Origin: Gemmatimonadota bacterium
Lineage (GTDB): Bacteria > Gemmatimonadota > Gemmatimonadetes > Gemmatimonadales > Gemmatimonadaceae
Assembly (NCBI GenBank): GCA_016704465.1
Contig: JADJAD010000006.1
Span: 310,001 to 374,000 of the forward strand
Direction of reading: 5' to 3'
DNA: 64,000 nt
Positions within the stretch are counted from its first letter, which is position 1; each line of letters starts with the position of its first letter. The translations under genes and the position numbers were made by a program. The notes below the pieces were generated by a model, which had not been told where the DNA came from, did not search any database, and was given only the letters and a program-made list of their open reading frames with translations. Below are positions 9,842 to 21,051 of this stretch, piece by piece.

Positions 9842-10304
9842 GAAGGAGTGGTGGGGGTGTTGCGGCTGGTGGGGCTTGCTGGGGGGGCGTGTCGTGAGCG
9901 AGAGGGGAGGCGGGGGATGAATACTCGAATCGTCCGGCACCGGGTCCTTCGCGACGCTCGGCGCCTAACACTCGCCATGTCAGTCACGGGGTGTCGCGTT
10001 GCGGCCAATGCCACCCACCCCGTCGGCGTGCAGGTGGCTGGCACCGATGAATGGGGTCGGGTGGCTGCTATGCGTCCAGATCGGCTTAGAGATGCGCCGG
10101 CTATTGCGTCCCAACGTGGCGTGGTTCGGCGAGAGGCTGTCGCCACACACGCTCGAGTCTGCACAGGCGGCGAACGACGCATGTGACCGCTTCTCTTCGA
10201 TCGGGACATCGACCGCCGTGAAACCGGCAGCGGGACTACCGTTCCGCGCCGTCCGCGCGGGAGTGCGGGTCGTGGAAGTGAACCCCGTTGGCACACCGCT
10301 CACG
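9842..10304. other. Gene-free spacer, nothing recognised
   Basis: About 460 bases between the TPR relic and the plug-only gene. Open stretches exist in several frames, as expected at this base composition. None shows a signal peptide, a known motif or a convincing ribosome-binding site. The first 60 bases after the relic are unusually G-rich. I see no hairpin terminator or repeat. Confidence 0.4.
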
Positions 10305-10820
10305 TCACGGGCGACGTGGGTGCTGCGCGGATCCTCGAGGGAGCTCCTCTCGAAGCTCCTTTTCACCACATGGCCTCGCACTCGATCTCTGCCCACTGCG
10401 GGTCGTGAGCACGATCGCGCCATTGGCGCCACGTGGACCGAACCGCTGTCCGGCTTCCACCGGCCTGAGTACCGACACCGAGTCGACGTCGAGCGCGGGG
10501 ACATCGGCAAGTACTCGTAGGGTACCGGAAGCCAGCACACCGTCGATGATCACGGCAGGCTGGCTGTCTGATGAAGCGAGCAGCCCAAGGCGAGCCGGAG
10601 AGACATGACGGAGCAGCAGGTCGAGCAGCACGCGCGATTCGTCCGCGTGGACCGGTTTCCTGTTGAGAATGACGAACTGCCGAGTGGTCGGGCATTGTGC
10701 GCGGGCTTCGGCGGCGTGCACCGTCGACAGCCACAGCTGCATTGCCAGTCCTGCGATCAGGAGTCTGCTCGTCGCCGATATGTGGCTTCCCGCTGTGGGT
10801 GTGTGGCGCGTTGAACTCAC
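10305..10820 (-). CDS. Secreted TonB-receptor plug-like protein (plug only)
   Basis: About 171 aa. I prefer the GTG at 10820 because it is preceded by GGGGGATCAC and gives a normal signal peptide (LLIAGLAMQLWLSTVHAAEARAQ); the frame is open to 10883. The mature part contains PAVIIDGVLASG, then DSVSVLRPVEA and FGPRGANGAIVLTTRSG. These are the final strands of a TonB-dependent receptor plug domain, where receptors typically read YGxRGANGVIxITT. No beta-barrel follows, so it cannot be a channel by itself. It could be a periplasmic or outer-membrane adaptor. It is divergent from the SARP-type regulator, with short intergenic space that probably holds both promoters. Confidence 0.65.
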   Translation of the reverse strand: MSSTRHTPTAGSHISATSRLLIAGLAMQLWLSTVHAAEARAQCPTTRQFVILNRKPVHADESRVLLDLLLRHVSPARLGLLASSDSQPAVIIDGVLASGTLRVLADVPALDVDSVSVLRPVEAGQRFGPRGANGAIVLTTRSGQRSSARPCGEKELREELPRGSAQHPRRP

Positions 10821-11038
10821 GTGATCCCCCGACGTGGTTAGGGCAGGTACATTCGGCCGGCGGCCTGATCTGCGCCCCAACAACTTTCAACCGCATGGGG
10901 TAAACGCCGTTAGCCACCCGCCTTCGTCTACGACTCATGACGCCGGAGTCACGTCAGACTCTGGCTCGGCGCGTCCAGGCGCCCTACATTCGACGTGATG
11001 GCGCAGTCGGTACGATCCGGGGAGGGACGGTTGCGGGA

Positions 11039-13651
11039 ATGACGAGCAGCGATCGAACGAGGGGGGATCGAGATTCCGGCGCAGACCGTGCAGCCGCTCT
11101 CAGCGTGGCGAAGTACCGGCTGCGGACGCTTGGCCGACTGGCACTCCTCGATCGCGACGGTCGCGAGGAGCACTCACTCGGCACGCGTCCGCGCAAACTC
11201 GCGCTCCTCGCCTGGCTCGCGATGCGCCCCGAGCGACGTGCGACGCGCGATCTCATCATCGGCGTCTTCTGGGGCGAACGCGAGGCTGAACGGGCGCGCA
11301 ACTCCTTGTCGGATGCCCTGAGTCATTTTCGTCGAGTCCTCGGTCGGAATGCGATTCGAACGCCCGCCGATGAAGTCGTGATCGCTGAGGATGCGCCGTT
11401 GGCGGTGGATGGGATCGATCTCGCGCGTGCAGTCGCCACAGGAGACCACGACACGGTCATCGCGCTTCACAAGGGAGTCTTTCTCGATGGTATCTTCATC
11501 GACGACGCCCCGGAGTTCGACGATTGGCGCGATCGTGAACGAGCACGGATCTCGGCGCACTTCGGGAAGAGTTGCTCAGCCCGCTGCGAAGAGTTGGCCC
11601 GCTCGAACGATTGGACCAGGTGCGAGGAAACCGCGCGCCGATGGCTCGACGTCCAGGGCGAATCCATGGAAGCCATTCATTGGCTGCTCACGGCGGTCGC
11701 AGCTCCGGGAACGCGCGATGCGTACGTGGTTGCCATGCGGGAGTACGGTGCGTTCACCGAACGAGGGGAACGCGACCTAGGATTGCAGCCGGACCCAGCG
11801 CTCGTACGCATTCGCGATGAGATCGCGGCCGCGCTGGCGAATCCGTCGACGCCTTCGGCAGCTATCGTTGCGGGCCTGCCGGCGCCCAAGATTGCGCCCC
11901 GGCCGCCTGACGAGACACCGGCGCAGTCACGCGACGCGAGCGATCGGGTCACGGCGCAGCGGCCGCGCCTTTCCTCACGACTCATTGCCTTCGGAGCCGG
12001 CGCGATCGCCGTGACAGCCACGGTGTTCGTAATGTTGCAGCAACGAACTGCCGGTCGAGCCGCCAAGGGTCGGGTCGCGGTCGCCACCTTTGAGAATCGG
12101 ACAGGAGACACCTCGGTCGCGCTGATCGGCCGCATGGCGGCGGACTGGATCAGCCGAGGACTCGCCGAGACGCGAATCCTCGAGGTGGTGAATCCTGTGG
12201 CCGCACCTTCCGCCAGCGGTCCCATCGACGTCCGCTCATTCGGCGAGGATGTCAATGCCAGGACCATTGTCGTCGGCTCGTACATCGGCCGCGGAGATTC
12301 CATCGAGTTCGAGGCCCGCCTCGTGGATGCGTCGAGCAATCGGCTCATACGTGCGATCGGACCCGTCACGGCGCATCGTGGTTCACCCATGCTTGCGATT
12401 GGAATCCTTCGTCAGCGCGTGGCAGGCGCCCTCGCGGCGGAGAACGATCGTGTCATCACGGCGCTCGCGCGCGAAGCCACTCAACCGCCGACCTACGATG
12501 CGTATCTCGCGTGGGTGGACGGCCTGGATGCGTTTTCGCAGGGGGATATGATCGGATCGATCCCGATCCTTCTCCGCGCAGCCTCGCTCGATACCAATTT
12601 CGTGACACCCATGTTGTGGGCGGCGGCCGCGTATGCGAACAGCGGCCGTTGGGCGCAGTGCGACTCGATCATCGGTATCGTTGACCGGCGCCACCGTGCG
12701 CTTGCACCCATTGATCGTGGACTTCTCAATCTCTGGAAGTCGCTTCTCCGTGGTGACAAAGCCGGGGCCTACGCAGCAGCGAAGCTGATGCTCGCGGAAG
12801 CGCCCGGCTCCGAGGGGGCGCTCTATCTCGCTGGGCTGAATGCCATGGAAGTGAATCGGCCCGCAGAAGCCGTGTCCGTCCTGCGACGGATCCCGGTTCA
12901 GCGTTCAGGTGTCAAATGGGATCTTTTCGGCACCGGCTTGACGAGGGCGTTGCACATGACGGAAAGGCACTCCGAGGAGCTGGTCGAAGCGCGCCGGCGG
13001 CGGTCACGGGAGCCCAAGTGGCTGGGCGCCCTTGAAGCCGCAGGCACCGCGCTCGTGGCCGTGGGTCGCCTCGATGAAATCGACGGGCTCGTCTCGGAGA
13101 TTGCGATGCTCTCTCCGCAGCCCGGGCGTACCGCTCCCGGAAGTCTGTCCCTCATTGCGGATGAGTTGCAGGCACACGGATACGCAGCCGAAGCCGTCAG
13201 CCTATTTCGGCAGGTGATCGAGTTGGCCCGCGCGATGGCGTTCGCAGACGCGAACGCCGTTGGAACCAGGGTTCTGGTAGCAAGAGCCCTCTTTCTGACG
13301 GGGGACACGGCATCGGCAGAAGCGCAACTGCGGGTTCTCTCGAACGAAGCGCCCAGCAATCCTGCTATTCTCGGTTGGATGGGCGTGATGGCGGCGGCGC
13401 GCGGTCGCACAGCCGAAGCGGACAGTCTTTCGAACGCGTTGTCGCAGCTCAACTACCCGTATGTCTTGGGCGCGCATCTGTTTGAGCGGGCGCGGATCGC
13501 TGCCGTCCTGGGTCGGAAGGACAACGCGGTGGCACTGCTCCGTCAGGCGCTCGCGCAGGGGGTATCCATTTTTCTGATCCACTGGTCCCCCGAGCTCCAG
13601 TCGTTACGTGGCTACCCGCCTTTTGAGACGCTGATGAAGCCGGTTGGCTGA
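11039..13651 (+). CDS. Membrane-tethered SARP/BTAD-type TPR regulator
   Basis: 870 aa from the ATG at 11039. An earlier in-frame start at 10937 is possible, but the added residues look non-coding. Domains: an OmpR/SARP-type winged helix (about 26-110, RPRKLALLAWLAMRPER then ERARNSLSDALSHFRRVL); a bacterial transcriptional activator (BTAD) helical domain (about 120-265, ending DLGLQPDPAL); a Pro-rich linker; one transmembrane helix (about 314-334); a FlgO-like segment (VAVATFENRTGDTSVALIG); then TPR helices to the end. The layout is a DNA-binding head inside the cell joined across the membrane to a protein-binding TPR tail. This suggests signal-dependent transcription control, perhaps of the divergent plug-protein gene. 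The target is unknown. Confidence 0.8.
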   Translation: MTSSDRTRGDRDSGADRAAALSVAKYRLRTLGRLALLDRDGREEHSLGTRPRKLALLAWLAMRPERRATRDLIIGVFWGEREAERARNSLSDALSHFRRVLGRNAIRTPADEVVIAEDAPLAVDGIDLARAVATGDHDTVIALHKGVFLDGIFIDDAPEFDDWRDRERARISAHFGKSCSARCEELARSNDWTRCEETARRWLDVQGESMEAIHWLLTAVAAPGTRDAYVVAMREYGAFTERGERDLGLQPDPALVRIRDEIAAALANPSTPSAAIVAGLPAPKIAPRPPDETPAQSRDASDRVTAQRPRLSSRLIAFGAGAIAVTATVFVMLQQRTAGRAAKGRVAVATFENRTGDTSVALIGRMAADWISRGLAETRILEVVNPVAAPSASGPIDVRSFGEDVNARTIVVGSYIGRGDSIEFEARLVDASSNRLIRAIGPVTAHRGSPMLAIGILRQRVAGALAAENDRVITALAREATQPPTYDAYLAWVDGLDAFSQGDMIGSIPILLRAASLDTNFVTPMLWAAAAYANSGRWAQCDSIIGIVDRRHRALAPIDRGLLNLWKSLLRGDKAGAYAAAKLMLAEAPGSEGALYLAGLNAMEVNRPAEAVSVLRRIPVQRSGVKWDLFGTGLTRALHMTERHSEELVEARRRRSREPKWLGALEAAGTALVAVGRLDEIDGLVSEIAMLSPQPGRTAPGSLSLIADELQAHGYAAEAVSLFRQVIELARAMAFADANAVGTRVLVARALFLTGDTASAEAQLRVLSNEAPSNPAILGWMGVMAAARGRTAEADSLSNALSQLNYPYVLGAHLFERARIAAVLGRKDNAVALLRQALAQGVSIFLIHWSPELQSLRGYPPFETLMKPVG

Positions 13652-13741
13652 CCCGGTGACGTCCTCCAAAAATTCGACGACGCGGCTAGAGTAGAGTAGC
13701 CTCGGCCCGGCGGTCCTCCCCGCGTCACGGGAGGCACGACG

Positions 13742-13774
13742 ATGAAGCGGTCGAAGTTCTCGGAGGATCAGAGG
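13742..13774 (+). mobile_element. IS3 OrfA N-terminal scrap
   Basis: An ATG preceded by GGGAGGCACGACG opens the peptide MKRSKFSEDQR. This is the conserved first dozen residues of IS3-family OrfA (M-K/R-K/R-S-K/R-F-S/T-E-E-Q). Similarity stops abruptly after that. The remainder of 13775-14170 shows no further transposase sequence. Confidence 0.45.
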
Positions 13775-14172
13775 AAGATGCTGGCAGTGGGGAATGGCAC
13801 GGACGGGGCGGAGAGGGGCCTCGTCTGGACCATTCGGCGGGACCGCGCCACGTTCGCCTCATGCGCGCCCGCCGGGACGGGAGTTCGATCAACTGCCACT
13901 ACCGCGACGTCCGGCCGGTCTACCCGCTTGCGACGAGAATAACACTGTCGACGGGATAGCCCGCAGCCGGGTCGGCCAGCGGCATGCGCCGTGCATGCTT
14001 GCAGCCTCACGGATGGAGTTCGACCGCCAGCACGCAACCGATCGCACCGTCCTCGGGTGAGCTCCGCCCGCTCCCTCGGCAGGACAACCAGTGGAACAGT
14101 CGTCCGCGTTGCGAGAAACCGGCTTCGCCACTGCGCTCTACTGCCACTGTTTCCTAGCACCGGTCCGCCGGT

Positions 14173-14397
14173 TTACGCCTTAGAATCCCGAACGCGCACT
14201 ATGACGACGCTCGCAAAGCCCCTCCCCCAGTCGCCCGCAATCAACTTCACCGTGCCCCACTCCCCATCCACGCTCAGCGCCTCAGCCCTCCCGACCTCGA
14301 CGCGCGTACGCCCCGTGCGACGAACGGCATTGTCACGCGCAGTATGCACGCTGGTGACCGCGCAGATGCACTCGGTCCCAGCAGCAGGACACGAACC
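14173..14397 (-). other. Possible 3' fragment of an unknown gene
   Basis: The minus strand reads EGSCPAAGTECICAVTSVH, then TRVEVGRAEALSVDGEWG, TVKLIAGDWGRGF and ASVVIVRVRDSKA, then a stop. The amphipathic pattern and consistently G/C third positions look like a real beta-rich C-terminus. An in-frame TGA lies directly upstream and no start codon is available. It may be the decayed end of a secreted Cys-containing protein. This is a weak call. Confidence 0.25.
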
Positions 14398-14504
14398 CTC
14401 TCACATGACGCAAGCCTCGTGTCGGGAGCCGACATGAAGCTCTGCCGCAGCACGCGCACGCCGCCCCGGCCGCGCACGGATATGTGCGGATGCCGCAGCC
14501 TGCC

Positions 14505-16964
<2,460 letters not shown>

Positions 16965-17027
16965 TTCGCAGGCGGCATGGCCTTCCATCTTTCGTGGTCC
17001 CAGCCCCTGAGCATCGACTCCCCGATC

Positions 17028-17143
17028 GTGCCGACTCGTCGCTTTTCTGTCGTCGCGGCGCTCCTGCTCCCGCGCTCGCCGTGACCTCGCCCCTGGCGTC
17101 GCAATCGTCCGGCACACTGGCCGGACGCACGGGTGAATGGTAG
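17028..17143 (+). pseudogene. Decayed 5' end of a CarboxypepD-reg/plug gene
   Basis: The GTG at 17028 starts a signal peptide almost identical to that of the intact gene at 21052. VVAALLL is followed, after a frameshift, by ALAVTSPLASQS-GTLAGR, and the copy then ends in TGEW and a TAG. The nucleotide match to 21052-21165 is obvious (for example TCGCCGTGACCTCGCCCC shared). Only the first 40 codons survive. A toxin-antitoxin pair begins 9 bases after the relic. Confidence 0.65.
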
Positions 17144-17151
17144 CTGCAGCG

Positions 17152-17451
17152 CTACGGCTCGGCGCGCCTACTCCACGTGTTCGGGTGCCGACGGCCGTGG
17201 ATGACGCCGACCACGCTAATCACGGTCGGGTACGGCTTATAGTAGACCGCGTATGGAAACCGATGCAGCAGCACGCGCCGCAGCCGGCCCCGCACCACAG
17301 AGAACTGCTCCGGCGCTTCGGCGATCTGACGAAACGCGGAGTCGAGTTCCGCAAGGAAATCGACCGCGGCGTCCCGTGACCGGGCGAAATACCAGTCAAA
17401 TGCCTCCGCGATCTCGGCCCGAGCGTGCGCTCGGATGCGGACCACCGCCAC
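17152..17451 (-). CDS. ParE/RelE-superfamily toxin
   Basis: 99 aa. The opening VVRIRAHARAEIAEAFDWYF and the later FLAELDSAFRQIAEAPEQF, RRVLLHRFPYAVYY and VVGVIHGRRHPNTW match the ParE/RelE fold (ribonuclease or gyrase toxin family), including the conserved R-x-x-L-x-x-F-P-Y core and terminal H-x-x-R-x-P. The start is a GTG directly abutting the antitoxin stop codon (TAA-GTG), so the two are translationally coupled. The toxin's exact target (ribosome or gyrase) cannot be read from the sequence. Length is normal and there are no lesions. Confidence 0.85.
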   Translation of the reverse strand: MAVVRIRAHARAEIAEAFDWYFARSRDAAVDFLAELDSAFRQIAEAPEQFSVVRGRLRRVLLHRFPYAVYYKPYPTVISVVGVIHGRRHPNTWSRRAEP

Positions 17452-17670
17452 TTAGCGAATCCGGGCGCGAAGCTCCTCGCGGAGAGCGGTCCATGGAATG
17501 CCGGCATCAGGATCGGCATCGGCCTCCGCCTCGCGGCCGTCGAGCTCGGCGGCGAGCGCCGCGGAGACCGGCGCGGCAGCCGCCGGATCGAGACTGTCCC
17601 ACAGTCGGCCCATAAGCGCGATGCGCTCGTCGGCGGTCAGGGACTCCAAGGCCTGTGAACGTTCTACCAT
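17452..17670 (-). CDS. Addiction-module antitoxin
   Basis: 72 aa, acidic. MVERSQALESLTADERIAL then MGRLWDSLD is the signature of the small putative addiction-module components of the TIGR02574 type. These lack a classical DNA-binding fold and sit immediately upstream of ParE-like toxins. It is first in a two-gene operon with the toxin at 17152-17451. Such pairs usually autoregulate; no clear operator was seen in the 200 bases upstream. Length matches the family. Confidence 0.8.
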   Translation of the reverse strand: MVERSQALESLTADERIALMGRLWDSLDPAAAAPVSAALAAELDGREAEADADPDAGIPWTALREELRARIR

Positions 17671-17897
17671 GACCGAAGAATGCAGAGCGGCGGGATCGGC
17701 CGCAATGTCGGCTCCCGGTCCCCGAATGCAATTCAGGGGAGAGCATGCACGACATCAGCGGCGGAGCGCATGCACCTCTCTTCCTCATCCCCTCCCCGAC
17801 CTGCACTTTCCTCCCCCACCGACCTCGTCATCCCGACCAACTCCCCCGCCTCAGTGCCGCCGCCAGACGCGACGCGCGCACTCCCCGGAGAAGACCG

Positions 17898-19652
17898 ATG
17901 TTGCACCTCCCGCCGCTGCGCCTCGCGCTCCTCTCCTACCTGCTCTCGGCAGCCGCGATCCCCCTCCACGCCCAGGGGAACAATCGCTTCGAGGTCCGCT
18001 TCCCCACATCGCTCGAAGCCAAGCCCGTCACCGGCCGCGTCTTCATCGCCCTGTACCCACGCGATGACGCCGAGCCACGCCTTGCCGCGTATCAATCGGC
18101 CCGCACTCGCGTCGGCCGCATCCCCTTCTTCGCCGTCGACGTCGAACAGCTCGCCCCCGGCGCCTGGGCCGCGGTGGGGGACAACGCCACCGGCTATCCG
18201 TACGCCAGCATGCGCGAGGTCCCGCCGGGCGACTACTACGTGCAGGCGGTCTTCAACGTCTACACTCGTTATGCACGCGCCGACGGCCATACCATCTGGG
18301 CCCACCAGGACCAGTGGGAAGGGCAGCGCTGGGCCTTTGCCCCGGGCAACCTCGTCTCCACCCCGGTCAAGGTCCGCATCGACCCAAGGCGCGGCTTTCG
18401 TGTCCAACTCACTTTCGACAACAAACTCCCCGCCATCGAGGTCGAGCCCGACACACGCTGGGTGAAGCGCATCAAGTTCGAGAGCCCGATGCTCACCAAG
18501 TGGTGGGGACACCCGCAATTCCTCGGCGCCACCGTCCTGCTGCCCAAGGGATACGACGAGAATCCCAACACGCGTTATCCCGTCGTCTTCGTGCAGGACC
18601 ACTTCACCCTCGCCGCCCCCTTCAACTTCGCCGAAGTCGACACACCCAGCACCCCGGGACTCAATCTCGCCGTTCCCGGCACCTGGACGGCCTCACAGAT
18701 CGGGCGCCCCTCCGGTGGCGCCGGCCAGCGCGAGTCGGGCTTCAACTTCTACCAGCAGTGGATCCGCGACGACATGCCACGCATGATTGTCGTCAAATTC
18801 CAGCACCCGACCCCGTTCTTCGACGACTCCTACGCCGTCAACTCGGCCAACAATGGCCCGTACGGCGACGCCATCATCCAGGAGCTCATCCCCGAACTGG
18901 AGAAGCGCTTCAGGCTCATCGCCAAGCCGTACGCGCGGGTCCTCACCGGCGGCTCCACCGGGGGATGGGAGTCGCTCGCCCTCCAGGTCTACCACCCCGA
19001 CTTCTTCGGCGGCACGTGGACGATGTACCCCGATCCCGTCGACTTCCGGCGCTACCAGCTCATCGACATCTACCGCGACACCAGCGCCTTTCTCGTGCCT
19101 AACGCGGCACCGGGTGCGCCCGAGCGCACGATGCAGATGACTCCCGAAGGGCAGCCCATGGCCACCATGCGCCAGATCTCGCAGATGGAGCTCGCCTCGG
19201 GGACGCGCGGCCGCTCGGCGGCACAGATCGACGTCTGGAATGCCACCTACGGTCCCGTCGGCGCCGATGGTTACCCGCGCCAGTTGTGGGACCTGCGCAC
19301 CGGTGTCATCGATCGCGAAGTCGCCACCTACATGCGGGAGAAGGGCTACGACCTGCGCCACTACCTCGAGACCAACTGGCCCCGCATCGGCCCGTCGCTC
19401 GTCGGAAAGTTGCACCTGCTCACCGGCGACATGGACGATTTCCACCTCGCACCGGCTGTCTACCTGCTCGAGGACTTCCTCGAATCGACCAAGGCGCCGT
19501 ACTACGGCGGATCGTTCCGCTACGGACGTCCCATGAAGGGCCACGGCTGGCAGCCCATGACCAACGCCGACCTGCTGCGCGAGATGGCCGCGCACATCGC
19601 GCGTTACGCCCCGGCCGGAGAACCGACGCGGGATTGGCGGGAGGGGCGCTGA
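17898..19652 (+). CDS. Secreted enterochelin-esterase-like alpha/beta hydrolase
   Basis: 584 aa. The ATG at 17898 has a good GGAG ribosome-binding site and a signal peptide (LALLSYLLSAAAIPLHAQ). An N-terminal beta-sandwich (about 25-180) is followed by an esterase-D/enterochelin-esterase-like catalytic domain. The nucleophile elbow GGSTGGWE places Ser353 as the active serine. Other landmarks are GATVLLPKGYDENP and a late H-x-W-Q-P motif (GHGWQP). Substrate unknown; the fold suggests an extracytoplasmic ester or peptide-like bond. It has a full-length paralogue at 42126-43847. It is probably co-transcribed with the DUF2891 gene 32 bases downstream. Contains one GCCTAACG octamer at 19097. Confidence 0.82.
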   Translation: MLHLPPLRLALLSYLLSAAAIPLHAQGNNRFEVRFPTSLEAKPVTGRVFIALYPRDDAEPRLAAYQSARTRVGRIPFFAVDVEQLAPGAWAAVGDNATGYPYASMREVPPGDYYVQAVFNVYTRYARADGHTIWAHQDQWEGQRWAFAPGNLVSTPVKVRIDPRRGFRVQLTFDNKLPAIEVEPDTRWVKRIKFESPMLTKWWGHPQFLGATVLLPKGYDENPNTRYPVVFVQDHFTLAAPFNFAEVDTPSTPGLNLAVPGTWTASQIGRPSGGAGQRESGFNFYQQWIRDDMPRMIVVKFQHPTPFFDDSYAVNSANNGPYGDAIIQELIPELEKRFRLIAKPYARVLTGGSTGGWESLALQVYHPDFFGGTWTMYPDPVDFRRYQLIDIYRDTSAFLVPNAAPGAPERTMQMTPEGQPMATMRQISQMELASGTRGRSAAQIDVWNATYGPVGADGYPRQLWDLRTGVIDREVATYMREKGYDLRHYLETNWPRIGPSLVGKLHLLTGDMDDFHLAPAVYLLEDFLESTKAPYYGGSFRYGRPMKGHGWQPMTNADLLREMAAHIARYAPAGEPTRDWREGR

Positions 19653-19684
19653 GGCCGATCGATTCTCACTTCAAAATCACGACT

Positions 19685-20839
19685 ATGCGTCGCCCATTCG
19701 CCCTGATCATCCCCCTCCTGCTCGGTGCGACCGCCGGCGGCGCTCAGTCGTCACAGGACGCCGCATCGCCGAGGGCGGCCGAGGTCCCGCTCCAGCTCAC
19801 CCGGGAGACCGCCACCTGGCTGGCCGCGCTCCCCATCGGCTGTGTCGACAAGCCGCACGAGCCACCGAAGAGTCGCGGTTACCTCTACGAGAACAGCGTC
19901 GTCATCAAGCCCGACTTCCAGAAGAGCCGAGCGTTTTATGGATGCTCGGACTGGCACTCGGCGGTGAACTCCACCTGGACGATGGTGAAGATCCTGCGCG
20001 CCTATCCCGACCTCAGCGTCGCGCGCCTGATCCGGGAGAAGCTGAACGAACACCTCACAGCGGCCACCATCGCCGGTGAGGTCGCCTTCTTCAGCGGCGA
20101 GGGAGACAAAAGCTTCGAGCGACCCTACGGGTGGGCCTGGCTGCTGCGCCTGCATGGTGAGTTGAAGTCGTGGAACGATCCCGACGCCGCCAAGTGGGCG
20201 ACCGCCCTCGACACCCTCGCCCACATCTTCGTCGCCCGTACACCTGCCTACCTGCAGGGACTGGCCGCCCCGATGCGGGTCGGCACCCACGCCAACACCG
20301 CCAACGCCCTGCTCCTGCTGCACGAATACGCGCGTGCCGCTGGGCAGGATTCGCTCGCGCTGGTGGTGGTCGAGCGTGCGAAGTCCTTTTTCCTCGCCGA
20401 CACCGGCTGTGCGCCTAACGTGGAAGTTTCCGGCTCCGACTTCCTCGCCCCCTGCCTCTCCGAGGCCGCCTTGATGGGGCGTATCCTGCCGCAGGCCGAG
20501 TTCACCCGCTGGCTTACCGCCTTCCTCCCTGGGCCCGACAGCCCCGGCTTCAGTGCCTACACGTCGGCAGTTGAGATGGCGGGGTCGAACGCCGACCTGG
20601 AGAAGACGAACCTGCTGGGTGCCAAGTCGCACCTTATCGGGCTTGCGTTGAGTCGCGCCAAGAGCCTCGAGGACATCGCCGTCGCCCTCCCCCAATCGGA
20701 CCAACGCGTCGCAGAGTACCGCCGCCTCGCGGCGCGTCAGGCCGCCGCCGGCATCAAGGGAATGTACGACGCCGATTACGTCGGGACGCACTGGCTCGGG
20801 ACGTACGTGGTGGACTACCTGGTGAGTGCTCGGCGGTAG
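19685..20839 (+). CDS. Secreted DUF2891-family protein
   Basis: 384 aa with a signal peptide (MRRPFALIIPLLLGATAGGAQ). The mature protein is all-helical and carries family signatures of DUF2891: RAFYGCSDWHSAVNSTWTM near the N-terminus, then RPYGWAWLLRLHGEL, GTHANTANALLL, DFLAPCLSEAALMGR and a C-terminal DADYVGTHWLGTYVVDYL. The pattern of conserved Trp, His and Cys resembles an (alpha/alpha)6-toroid glycan-processing fold, but the activity is not established. It follows the esterase by 32 bases, so the two may act on the same extracellular substrate. Contains a GCCTAACG octamer at 20413. Confidence 0.8.
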   Translation: MRRPFALIIPLLLGATAGGAQSSQDAASPRAAEVPLQLTRETATWLAALPIGCVDKPHEPPKSRGYLYENSVVIKPDFQKSRAFYGCSDWHSAVNSTWTMVKILRAYPDLSVARLIREKLNEHLTAATIAGEVAFFSGEGDKSFERPYGWAWLLRLHGELKSWNDPDAAKWATALDTLAHIFVARTPAYLQGLAAPMRVGTHANTANALLLLHEYARAAGQDSLALVVVERAKSFFLADTGCAPNVEVSGSDFLAPCLSEAALMGRILPQAEFTRWLTAFLPGPDSPGFSAYTSAVEMAGSNADLEKTNLLGAKSHLIGLALSRAKSLEDIAVALPQSDQRVAEYRRLAARQAAAGIKGMYDADYVGTHWLGTYVVDYLVSARR

Positions 20840-20854
20840 GGACCGCCCAGCGTC

Positions 20855-20981
20855 GCAGAAGCCGACGCCAGCATGGAAGCGGCCGGCGCCTGATCCGTGA
20901 ACGTACCGGCACGTGTATGAGATGTCGGGCAACCAGCAGCCTGCCTTACACGCATGTACAGCGTCCCTCGCACTCCGCGAA
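20855..20981 (+). pseudogene. Relic of the 3' end of the TPR kinase gene
   Basis: Two nucleotide blocks match the intact kinase at 14505-16964. GCCGACGCCAGCATGGA corresponds to about 16226-16262. The run from CCTGATCCGTGAACGTACCG to CACTCCGCGAAG corresponds to about 16480-16575. The sequence between the blocks is deleted, and several indels destroy the frame. The relic lies immediately upstream of the plug gene at 21052, just as the intact kinase lies immediately upstream of the decayed plug copy at 17028. Confidence 0.7.
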
Positions 20982-21051
20982 GGGCAGTGACCACCCCGCT
21001 CGCCCTTCTATCTTCCGTCCTCCCAGCCCTCCGAGCACCGACTCTCCGCCC

